Part shown: positions 40,584 to 49,726 of the stretch, piece by piece
Numbering within the stretch: position 1 is the first letter of the stretch
How the letters are laid out: the number at the start of each line of letters is the position of its first letter
Assembly (NCBI GenBank): GCA_039621445.1
Contig: CP154955.1
Location: 61,411,564 to 61,475,563, forward strand
Source of the DNA: Euglena gracilis
Lineage: Eukaryota; Euglenida; Euglenophyceae; Euglenales
Direction: 5' to 3'
Length of the DNA stretch: 64,000 nucleotides
The notes under the pieces: generated by a model
The model's database searches: none
What the model was told of the DNA's origin: nothing
The model's input: the letters and a program-made list of their open reading frames with translations, nothing else
Translations under genes and position numbers: made by a program

Positions 40584-41063
40584 GTTCCAGCGGGAAGCAC
40601 TGAGGAAATTTTGGGAAACGGCCCGATGTTTGGGGGGATTCCTGCCCATGGGTCCTGCACCTGGCTGGGTGGACGGACCCCCCACCTTCTTGGGGGTCTT
40701 TATTTTTGTCCGAGGAACTTTCTGACGGCAACTTCACCTTCTTTGTGTTGGACATGGGGGGTAAATAGATTTTTCGGCGGATGGAAAGATAAGTTTGATT
40801 TTTTTTTGCCGGAAAGTTATTTTTTTTTGGTTCTGGGTACCCCCCTGGGGGCACCCCCTTTGCACGTGGCTTGGACCCCCCCCCCCACTGCTGTCAGTGG
40901 AACACCCCCAACCTATACCCAAAAAATTGGGGCCACTGTTTGACCAGTTTTTGGAGCTTTGCCAGAAAGTGCATGTTGGGCGAGTTTTTCGGCCCGGCCC
41001 GGCCCACTTTGGTTGCTCCACTCTTTAGGTGGGTATATAATTCAGGAGAGCAAAACCTATCAT

Positions 41064-41205
41064 CCCCCCCCCCGGGAAAAATTGTCAGGGTTCCGCCCGG
41101 GAAACTGTCTGGATCCCCGGTACTGGCCAACCTGTCAGTATAGGAAGTTGTCAGGGTCCCCCGTACCGGCCGACCTGCGAGGTGACGATTTCCCAGGGGG
41201 GGGGG
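41064..41205. mobile_element. GGGAAACTGTC inverted-repeat element
   Basis: C-run CCCGGGAAAAATTGTCAGG, then GGGAAACTGTCTGG, GGAAGTTGTCAGGG, to GGTGACGATTTCCC and a G-run. Member of the family at 13391. Confidence 0.8.
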
Positions 41206-41636
41206 TTGGTATTCAACACACACCACGGCCCGCTTACTGAGAATAAACCATGACGACCTCTGGGTGCGGGCATTTGGGTCAAGTATATAGTTTTGGGCAA
41301 GTATGTACGAAGAGGTGGACAGTTTTGGGGGTAGGGAAATACAGAGGTAACAATTTGAAACCCATAAAGGAAAAAGCAGCCTCACAATGGGCAGAAAAAC
41401 GTAGTAGGAGTGGGGTTTGATGCTGCTGTTCTGTGAAACACGTTCCGAAAAACACACACCACGCTAAAATTCTAGCGCCCACCGAAGGAGCAGCTCCGGA
41501 ACCTCGACCTGCCATGCTTCTGTATCTGTCCAAGATTGTGGCAGAAGTTGCAGTCTGAACATTCGAGGTGATCGTTTCCTTTCGTTTCCTTCACTTTTTC
41601 GGGTGTCACCCTCCAAACCACCGCTGGCTCCCTGCG

Positions 41637-41766
41637 CCATACCTGGGCTTGTACAACCGCAACTCTTCGGGCTGCGAGCGAGTGATCTGCGCCAGCAACA
41701 CGGGGCTGCGGGCCATGCAATTGCCATGTTACGCCCCCTACCATTTGAGTGCCCGGTGCCCGAATG
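41637..41766 (+). CDS. Receptor exon 11: Cys-rich end of first PBP1 domain
   Basis: Encodes YLGLYNRNSSGCERVI, CASNTGLRAMQLPCY and APYHLSARCPN. The order LGxY...C....C.(N)xGLR fits the C-terminal lGP....C......CnqG.r segment seen in eukaryotic PBP1 receptors. Donor GTGATA leaves one base. The 5' boundary is unclear, because the nearest AG (about 41560) would add residues in an open frame. Confidence 0.6.
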
Positions 41767-41769
41767 GTG

Positions 41770-42670
41770 ATACGTTTCACACACTCGAGGGTCTGAAAGT
41801 GATGTCCAAAAAAAGTGAACCCCCCCCCCACTGCTTTGGACGGCAAAGGGTCAAATGATGTTAATTTTTCACTTTCGATTTTCTGAAAACACGGAACAAA
41901 AATGTCAGGCCATACAATTTTTTACCGACCTTTAGGGGGGAGGGGATCATCTCTGAAAAAGCCGGCCATTGACCCCGGGGGAGGTCGACCAGTGACAAAG
42001 TATGTGCCCCTGTGCCCGGCCCTCTCCCTCTGTGTCTCCCCAATGCAATAAGTTCGTAAAACTTGCTGGAAAAATGGAAAAAATGGTTGTTTTTTTCCTT
42101 TGGTCTCTTGCGTGCAGGAAAATTTTTCGAAACGACTCCCCCCCCCCCCGGCCGAAACTTTCCTCTTCACAGTCCGCCGTTCTCGCCCCCCTTCCGACTC
42201 CCCCCCCCCCGAAACGTCTCGCCCCCTTCGAGAATAATTTGCTTCTACAAGCAAGTTTTATTTATTGTTTTGCAGGCGCCCAAAGGGCGGCTAGACAGTT
42301 GCACATTCTTGGCTTTCGGGGGTGCAAAAATGGGACAAAAAATGGGTCGGAAAAGGGCTGGCCAGCTAAAACTAAGGTTCAAAAGTTCGATTTTTTTGTG
42401 TTCTTGTTTGTGTTCACCCAAAACTTTTTTGTGTTCACCTGTGTTCACCAAGAGAATCTGTGTTCACCAGCCTCTGTGTGAACACGCCAAGTGTACGTCT
42501 GGTCACACCCCTGAGGGTCCGAACTTCGATCCAGTAATGTGCGCACCCCGTACACTTAAGTGGGGAGTTCATACCTCAAAAGGTGGAAACCTAATGGTTG
42601 CCACCTTTTTTTGGCCCAGGAACCGTTGGCCATTCTTTTGTGTGCGTTTGCGTGTGGCATTGGCGTGCCG
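41770..42670. other. Intron sequence
   Basis: C/G-tract and T-rich sequence. 42390-42480 has GTGTTCACC repeats. No exon seen. Confidence 0.55.
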
Positions 42671-42674
42671 CCAG

Positions 42675-42787
42675 CCATCTTCATGTCGAGGCTGGACCCC
42701 GTCACCGGCGCCATGATGTACGACCCCGCCCTCCCGTCCTTCCACTACTCTGTCACCGGCCCCGGCTCCAGCCCAAAGTGCTCTGCT
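42675..42787 (+). CDS. Receptor exon 12: linker between the two PBP1 domains
   Basis: Acceptor CGTGCCGCCAG ends at 42674; donor GTGACA follows 42787. Two-base start fits the base left by exon 11 (gives Ala); phase 0 end fits 45468. Encodes IFMSRLDPVTGAMMYD, PALPSFHYSVTGPG and SSPKCSA. Confidence 0.65.
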
Positions 42788-45467
42788 GTGACAGCTTGGG
42801 CGTTCAGATATCGATATTCGATATTCGAATTTTAAGATTTTCGATATTTTTTGCGATATATATGATATATTTTCGACACATTCAAATCTTTGATTTTTTT
42901 TCTGTTCGTTGCATTCGATGCTGGCACTTGGATCCTTGGACCGGCTAATCGTCCTTGTAGGGCATTACAGGGTTCAATAATTCCCACTAATTCCCAAGGA
43001 CATCGTCAGCAGATGTATTAACCAGAGTTCAGGGTGCCCGCGTTGCGCAATCTTCGCCCCTGGACCCGTCCTGTGCAGAACCCCTCGTGCTGGCCAAATT
43101 GTCATTTTCAACCTCTGGAATGGTCGCCTTCTCTGTTGGTCAATTTGTCAACCCCCATTTGTCCAAGATAAATTCCAAAAAAACGGATATTTCGGGTCTT
43201 CTCTGTGATAATAGTTGACTGTTTTGATGTGCTGGAAAGTCACAGTAACCATCGTTGACCGATTCCCGCAGGGGAGGGGGGCAGGTATGAGAACTTCTCG
43301 CAGGCTTTGTTTTCTGCATTGTGCGCAATCACTTATCAATCTGACATTGTGGAGGCGTCCTCTTCCAGACACATAAATCTGGAAAATGGATATTCTGAAT
43401 CAGTCACAAAATGTTGTCCAATCAGGAAACTCTTAAACATCCAGCCATGTGCACAAAAAACCGCCCAATTTCCCGCAGGCCTAAATTTTGTGCAAAAGGG
43501 GGGTGTTCCCCTCCCCAGTGACTCTCCTTCCCAGCCACTAGCCCAAGGTCCAAGGTGGGCAGCACACAGGCCGGGGTCGGCTACCAGCGGGCGTATCCGA
43601 CGTCCTTAATCTTTCGACCGCTGCTGTTCGGGCAGCTGTTGCCCACTGCCCATGGGGCGTTTTGGAAACTCCAATTTCCTCGGAACTGCACCAAACATCT
43701 GGGCTTCACCTTTGGGTTTATTGTTTATTTTTGACGACACAACTCCCAAAGAGCAAAAAAAAAACACCTTGGTAGAATGGCCAAAAGTCTCGAAACGTGT
43801 TTTGGACAAATTCCTGTTTGTTGGTTGCCTCGGTTGAAAACCCTCGGCCTGGTCAAAAATCATCCATTTTGTCCACCCCATTGACACGCCTACCTTTCTG
43901 AAGGAAATTGTCCTCCCCGGGGAAACTGTCATCTGCCCCCCCCCCCCATCCAACCCCGTTTTAGGCTGCCAACGCATTGTTTTTAGGTCATTTTCGGGTC
44001 AAAAAAGTCGAAAAAAACCGAAAAATTTTTTTGCCCGAAACGATGTTTTTTGGCCTCCTGGGCCCGGAAAAAGTGTTTTTGAGCCGAAAATGAGCGTTTC
44101 TCGACCCGCCAGCGCCCCGTTTTGTGCTGCCAACCCATTGACTTTGGGTCATTTTCGGGTCAAAAAAGTCAAAAAAATCGAAAATTTTTTTGCCCAAACC
44201 CATGTTTTTTTTGGCCTCCCGGACCCGGAAATGGTGTTTTTTTGAGCCAAAAAAATGAGCGTTTTTCCACCCCCCGGCGCCCCGTTTCGGGCACAAAACC
44301 GTTGCATTTCAGACAAAAGAGCTCCATGGAGTGGGCCGGTTTATATGGGGGGTCAATGAAGGGGTGGGTGCGCGCTTATTAAGAGCTCAGCACTATTCAA
44401 AACCTGGTCCGGACCACACTCCCCCCCCTGGATGTTGGGAGGTGGTTTCCGGACCCCCCACCGCCCCTCCTTAGCAGGTTCCAAAATAGCGGAAAATTTT
44501 CTCCTGGCGCTTTGCTCTGAAGGGTGAGCGAGAAAGCGCTTTTTTTCCTCACCTCTGAGCACATTGCCCATTTTTTGATGCTTTGGTGTTCTCCACATAA
44601 AAAGTGTTCGATAGAAAAGGGTGCTGGCAGGATGGGGAAGCAGCTGGCTCAACCAGACGTAATCCTGGTGGCCTGCGGTGGTTGCCTGATGGTTGTAAAG
44701 CCAGGCTGAGAATGCAGTGGCGTTGTTCATACCGCTGCTTTTCAGCAATAATCCAAAGAAAATGGCACTTGAATTTAAAACCCCCTTCAGGATTTTCACC
44801 ACCTGACCCTCTCCACCCAAAGCAAATAAAACCCCAATCTGAAACTCCATAATGTTGTGTAAGAAAACGTTTGGCCCTTTTTTTTTGCTTTTAAACTGAC
44901 CACACTTTTCTCTTTTATGTGTCTCAGTGGAAACTCTTCCCTTTAAAATCGGCCAAAAATTGACCAAAATGCCAATTGGCACTTCTTTGGCAAATATTTG
45001 TGAAAATTGCCCAAATTTTTCGGCACAAAGAGCCAGAAGGAAAATTTTGACTTTTTGGGGAGTGGGGTCCCAGGTACCCGCAGACTTTTTTTGGACCTCT
45101 TGTTCTACGACCATGGCGAATCCTGGCCTCAAATCCGGTGCTGCTGGAACAACGGGAGGGGGGAGGAGGGGGTTTCAACCGCCCCACTCCATTTCCCAGG
45201 ATTCCCGTCCAGCCCTGCCTGGCGGGGAAGGCCCCAGACATCAAAAACCTGACTCTTCAGTTGTTTTTTTTAGCGTCATCAGTGCCTTACGTGTCTTTCA
45301 CATGACGATCAAGCTGACATTTCCCATTTTCCGAACTTTAGTCGGGCGGTTTTTGTCCGCTGACCAACTCAAAAAGCGGCGACCCCTGCGCCGTAAGACG
45401 GTCTCTGCGGATGCTTTCGGCCGAACCCGAAGAATTGGGGATTTTTGGGTGAGGGGTTCGGCGGCAG
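42788..45467. other. Intron with repeats; weak coding hint near 43550
   Basis: 42820-42880 is an AT-rich TCGATATT repeat. 43965-44285 is a two-unit tandem repeat of about 155 bp (TCATTTTCGGGTCAAAAAAG, GAGCGTTT, GCGCCCCGTTTT). A short open block GSTQAGVGYQRAYP near 43556-43600 has exon-like composition but no convincing splice pair. Confidence 0.5.
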
Positions 45468-45524
45468 TTTGTGGCGAAGGGAATCGGACCGGCCCATGGT
45501 CCCGACGACCCGGTGTGGCGCTTG
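45468..45524 (+). CDS. Receptor exon 13a: start of second PBP1 domain
   Basis: Acceptor TTCGGCGGCAG ends at 45467. Encodes FVAKGIGPAHGPDDPVWRL in phase 0. The next bases GTGCAGGG begin the MITE junction. Reading on after the MITE gives AEAIGAQLTAAFAALNAQGG, so the pieces form one N-lobe opening (iG....G.........a..aA.a.lNaqGGi). Confidence 0.65.
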
Positions 45525-45527
45525 GTG

Positions 45528-45966
45528 CAGGGCATTGCTTCAGAGAATTTGACCCTCCCGGGGGGGGGTCCAGCCATCCAGGAGCCTTGTTCCAGCCCCT
45601 GACCATTCCCCATCGATGAGTTTTAATTATTTTCCAGCCGCCCATCAGGCAGCTGGATGGTAACAGATTCTTGGCTTTCGAGAGTGCAAAAATGGGCCAA
45701 AATGGGTCGGGTTTGGACTGGGCAGGGCAAATTTTGGGTTCCAAAAATCGCTTTTTTTTGCATAATTGGCCATCTGGGGGGGGGCATTTTTGCTGTTTCG
45801 GTTTTTTTTTTGGTACCTGGTTCCACCCCCAGTCGGGCCCAGTTCCAGCCGGGGGACCCCTATGGGGGGGGTTAGCCGAAAGCCTTTTTCCAGCCAGCCG
45901 AAATTTCCCAGCCTCTGAGCTGGCCCCCACCCCCACCCCCCAGGGGGGTCCTTTAGCAGAGCCCTG
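45528..45966. mobile_element. hAT-like MITE splitting a receptor exon; candidate introner
   Basis: Starts CAGGGCATTGCTTCAGAG; ends CTTTAGCAGAGCCCTG (imperfect TIR). Flanks GCTTGGTG (45520-45527) and GCCGGGTG (45967-45974) match at 6 of 8, an aged target duplication. GT at 45525 and AG at 45958-45959 bound an intron in phase 0 on both sides. The homologous AG of the 20086 element (CTTTAG, three bases upstream here) is also in frame. C/G tract and C-rich run precede the acceptor. Confidence 0.75.
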
Positions 45967-46137
45967 GCCGGGTGGCGGAGGCCATCGGCGCGCAGCTGAC
46001 GGCCGCATTCGCGGCGCTGAACGCGCAGGGCGGCATCGCCGGGCGGCCAGTGGAGCTCGTGCAGCGCTGGTACGCCGGCGACCCGGCGCCGCATGCCGCC
46101 GCCCTGGCCGCCCAGGCGGGCCCCCGCCATCCCAGCT
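45960..46137 (+). CDS. Receptor exon 13b: NAQGGIAGRPVELV of second PBP1 domain
   Basis: Encodes SPGR (from the MITE 3' end), VAEAIGAQLTAAFAAL, NAQGGIAGRPVELVQRW, YAGDPAPHAAALAAQAG and PRHPS. NAQGGIAGR-VELV is the hallmark opening of Peripla_BP_6 domains. The donor GTTGCA leaves one base and fits 47536 (gives Tyr). GC3 is very high. Confidence 0.85.
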
Positions 46138-46168
46138 GTTGCAAGGCGCAATGGACACCCTGGCAACG

Positions 46169-46302
46169 CCCCCCCCCCCCGGGAAACTGTCATGCCCAGG
46201 AAACTGTCAGGGTCCCCGTCACCGGCCAAGCTGTCATGATAGGAAGTTGTCAGGGTCCCTGGTATCTACCAACCTGTCAGGTGACAGTTTCCCGGGGGGG
46301 GG
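46169..46302. mobile_element. GGGAAACTGTC inverted-repeat element in a receptor intron
   Basis: C-run GGGAAACTGTCATGCC, internal GAAACTGTCAGGGTCCCCG and GGAAGTTGTCAGG, then CAGGTGACAGTTTCCC and a G-run. Near-exact inverted ends. Confidence 0.85.
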
Positions 46303-46429
46303 TACCCTGTCCTAAGGCGACCAACGGGTCAGCCTCCAGCATCTCGCCCAGTGGGAAGTCTGGACGATCTTGGCGGTGTCTCCCGGGAAATACCGCCAAA
46401 AGTTTGGATCAACCCTGTCGTTGTCGTTG

Positions 46430-47456
46430 CCGTTGTGTGGCCCTGTGTTTGTCTGTGTGTGCTGTGTGTGCTGTGTGTGCTGTGTGTGTTGTGTGTGTGT
46501 GTGTGTGTGTGTGCTGTGGATGTGTGTGTGTTGTGCGTTGTGTGTGTGTGTGTGTGTTGTGTGTGTGCATGTGTGTGTGTGCTGTGTGTGCTGTGTGTGC
46601 GTCTGTGTGCGTTGTGTTTTGTGTGTGTGTGTGTGTGTGCATGTGTGTGTGTGTGTGTTGTGTTGTGTGTACATGTGTGTGTGTGTGTGCTGTGTGTGCT
46701 GTGTGTGCTGTGCATGTGTGTGGTGTGCATGCTGTGTGTGCACGTGTGTGTGCTGTGTTGTGTGTGCATGTGTGTTGTGTGTGTGTGTGTTGTGTTGTGT
46801 GTGCAAGTGTGTTGTCTGTGTGTTGTGTGTGTGTGTGTTGTGTTGTGTGTGTTGTGTTGCGTGGTGTGTGTGTGTGTGTGTGTTGTGTTGTGGTGTGTGT
46901 GTGTGTTGTGGTGTGGTGTGGTGTGTGTGTGTGTGTGTGTGTTGTGTTTTGTTGTGTCGTGTCGTGTTGTGTTGTGTTGTGTGTGCATGTGTGTGTGCTG
47001 TGTTGTGGTGTGTGGTGTGTGTGTGTGTTGTGTGTGTGCTGTGTGTGTGTGTGTTGTGTTGTGGTGTGTGTGTTGTGGTGTGGTGTGTTGTGTGTGTGTT
47101 GTGTGTGTGTTTGTGTGTGTGGTGTGGGGTGTGTGTGTGTGTGTGTTGTGTGTGTGTTTGTGTGTGTGTGTTGTGGGGTGTGTGTGAGTGTGTGTTGTGC
47201 TCTGTTGTATGTGTGTGTTGTGTGTGTGTGTGTGGTGTGTGTGTGTGTTGTGTTGTGTGTGCATGTGTGTGTGTGTGTTGTGTTGTGGTGTGTGTGTGTG
47301 TGTTGTGTTGTGTTGTGTTGTGTGTGTGTTGTGTTGCGTTGTGTGTGTGTGTGTGTTGTGTTGTGGTGTGTGTATGTGTGTGTTGTGTTGTGTGTGTGTG
47401 TGTGTGTGTTGTGTGTGTGCATGTGTGTGTGTTGTGTTGTGTTGTGTGTGTGTTGT

Positions 47457-47488
<32 letters not shown>

Positions 47489-47510
47489 GTGTGTGTGTGT
47501 GTGTGGACCA
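46430..47510. repeat. (TG)n / TGTTGTG compound microsatellite, about 1.1 kb
   Basis: TG dinucleotides with frequent TTG and GGTG interruptions and CATG insertions. ORFs up to 568 aa on both strands here are repeat translations. Confidence 0.97.
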
Positions 47511-47535
47511 CATGTTGGTCACACAATGGTCACAG

Positions 47536-47627
47536 ATTGCGAGCCACTGGCCATTGTGAACTCAGCCCTGATGGACGGGACGCCTGATGGGGACCGGTAC
47601 GCCCTGCTGGCCCTGGTCGGCAGTGTG
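47536..47627 (+). CDS. Receptor exon 14: DGDRYALLALVGSV
   Basis: Acceptor TGGTCACAG ends at 47535; a strong donor GTGAGC follows 47627. Encodes CEPLAIVNSALMDG and TPDGDRYALLALVGSV. This fits the p..a..n...l.......alvGs block of PBP1. Phases: two-base start, phase 0 end. Confidence 0.8.
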
Positions 47628-47709
47628 GTGAGCCTGCCAGGCCGTGCTCTATGTCATCTCCCGTTTGTCTCTCATTGAGATCCCAGTGACCCAGATCCCA
47701 ACGTACCTG

Positions 47710-47830
47710 CCCCCCCCCCCCCCGAGAAAATACCGTGCCGGGGAACCTGTCAGGGTTTTGCTCGGGAAACTGTCAGGGTCCCCGACACCGGCCGACCTGT
47801 CAGGTGACAGTTTCCCCGGGGGGGGGGGGT
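47710..47830. mobile_element. GGGAAACTGTC inverted-repeat element, fourth copy
   Basis: C-run GAGAAAATACCG, GGGGAACCTGTCAGGG, GGGAAACTGTCAGGG, to CAGGTGACAGTTTCCCC and a G-run. Flanked by TACCTGCC / GGTAGGTA. Confidence 0.75.
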
Positions 47831-49617
47831 AGGTATTTTAATGGGGTGAGGAATTGTCCCACTGGGCAAGCTCCTCACCGCCCATGGTGATGTCCAACAC
47901 TTCCTGAACCACTTGCAAAGCCAGAGCGACAGCGTTGCCGTCACTGAGGGTGGGAACAATGGTTGCTGCAGAACCGACCATCAGTGCAGTGAAGATTGAA
48001 AAGAGGGTTTCACCCCCCCAGAGTTTTTGCTTGACAAGCCAGCTTGACAAGCCAGCAAGCGGACGACTTCACATCTCACTCTCACCCTACATCCCGATCA
48101 ATAATGCAATCTACAATTGTGTGCCAGCTGTCAATGATCACTGAATAACTGGCGATGCCATCTTCCGGGACATTTTATATTCACCCCATCGGGAGCCCCT
48201 GCCTCCTACCTTCTTCTTTCTCTGAGCGGCACGAGTGGCGGATTGAAAGGTATTCCACCCAGCCAACTTGCAGCGAAAGCTGCCCGTTGTGCCGCAGCCA
48301 GACTTCTTTTTCACTCAAAAGACCCCCCTCCCGGGGGGGTGGCTGGGGGGGTGGGTGGGTCTGGGGTCAGACCCCCCGGGGGGGGGGGTCCTGGTGCCCA
48401 GGTATGGGTTTCGGCGCAAAGCACCGGAAATTTTTTTTCGGAAATGTCTTTAGGCAGTCTGATTTTTTGGGGGGTCCCACGCTGGGGGTGGGGCACCCCC
48501 CTCTCCAGTGCAGTAAACAAGGTAAGTCCCACCAGGCTCCGGCCACAGTGTACGTATCACAAAACATGTTTCCGAAGTGCAATACACAAATAATTCCTGA
48601 ATAAAAAGGAACACCGTGGTGTATCATTTGCCATATTGTATTTAACATACCAATAAATACACACATACAATCTGTGTGTATCATTTGGGTGTATTGTTTG
48701 GTATTCTACTGTACAATCAGGGATTTTTTTTACGGCCAGGGGAGGAGGGTCCCCCCCCTCCACCCATCCAGGGGGTATCCCTCACCCCCGGGGGGGGGGG
48801 GAGGGGGGACCTCCAGGCAGACAAAAAATGGCCAGAGGCGAAAAACAGCGCCAGGCCAGAAGAGGGGATAAACGGCACCAAACAAACAGCCACAGTGCAC
48901 ACAGAGGGGCCTCCCCCTCCCGGGGGTCTTAAAAAGAAGGAAGAAGTTGTTTGCAAGTTTCCACTCACAGGGAGCGGCGCCTGGGGCTAAGCCGAGGCGG
49001 TGCAGGCCCCAGTCACCATGCCCAGGCACCTCCGGTTGGAACTCTGCCAGGAAAGTCGCACCCCCCCCCGCTTGGTGGGAAGGCACTCTTTGACCCCGGG
49101 GGGTTCTGGTTCTGGGGTGGGGAGGGCTCATGTTTGCAGTCAGCGTAGCCGCAAAGTTTGCTGTTCTGCGCCGCGGCCGTTGCAGAACGATTTTTTTCTG
49201 ACCGGCTGTGATGGTGGGCCGCAGCAGCTTTGCAAGTGTGCGCCGCAAAATCCGCGCCATTTCTGTCCCGTTCATGCGCGCCATTGCAACCCCATTCAAT
49301 CCGGTGGAAAGCAAGTTCTGCATTCTGGCCCCCCCAAAAAACACACTTGTGCGGTGACCACTGTAGCAAAAAAAAATGCCTGTGCCAAAGCCACCGTGGG
49401 ATTTTCCTTTCGTGCTGTGGCACCTGCACCACGGTGCACTGATTACAAATATGGCAGCGCATGCCCGAACGCCGAAGCTGCCGGGGACAAGAAAGTCGCC
49501 ATTTTTCAAAACAAAATTCCCGGGGTTGGACCCAGCTGGGAGTTAGTCCCCCCTCTGTGCTTGCTATGGGCTGGCACCCGTAACACGAGGGACCCCTCCC
49601 CTCTGTCGTGGCCGAAG
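47831..49617. other. Intron sequence with repeat fragments
   Basis: 48495-48550 and 48815-48905 are the two halves of dispersed repeat copy C (ACAAGGTAAGTCCCACCAGG; AACAGCGCCAGGCCAGAAG), split by about 270 bp that includes C/G tracts. 48600-48715 has a TGTGTATCATTTG repeat. ORFs around 49000-49500 on both strands are unsupported by splice signals. Confidence 0.5.
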
Positions 49618-49713
49618 AACACACCCGTGGTTGGGGACATGCCCAAGGACCTCCGCCAACGGTCGGGGGGGGGCGTGGCCCCGATCGGCACGTACGAGAC
49701 CGACCCACCAGCC
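49618..49713 (+). CDS. Receptor exon 15, truncated by the gap
   Basis: Acceptor GTGGCCGAAG ends at 49617; phase 0 fits the previous exon. Encodes NTPVVGDMPKDLRQRSG and then VAPIGTYETDPPA up to the Ns. A (n)tPvvG strand is what should follow ALVGS in a PBP1 domain. The exon's 3' end and the rest of the gene are missing. Confidence 0.55.
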
Positions 49714-49726
49714 NNNNNNNNNNNNN
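49714..49726. other. Assembly gap (13 N)
   Basis: Thirteen Ns. Left flank is coding; right flank is the start of the duplicated block. Confidence 1.

Larger units (their letters stand above)
22012..49713 (+). other. Span of a tandem type 1 periplasmic-binding-protein receptor gene, 3' end lost in the gap
   Basis: At least 13 plus-strand exons over 27.7 kb in the order expected for two consecutive Peripla_BP_6 / receptor ligand-binding (PBP1) folds. The first has a signal peptide, N-lobe, NVRASY strand, DSFGQ hinge region, VVP strand and LEGY helix. A Cys-rich linker follows, then a second N-lobe with NAQGGIAGRPVELV. Phases agree at 22207/22509, 22651/23740, 28874/32376, 32523/36444, 36505/37613, 41766/42675, 42787/45468, 46137/47536 and 47627/49618. 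Such domains bind small ligands outside the cell. What follows the second domain (membrane segment, cyclase, kinase) is not visible. Confidence 0.75.

Noticed and set aside
45972-47678. 568-aa plus ORF and 400-aa His/Thr ORFs on minus
   Set aside because: Only the first 55 codons are receptor exon; the remainder is (TG)n in a reading frame. The 46.4-47.5 kb stretch has no splice or codon signal of its own.
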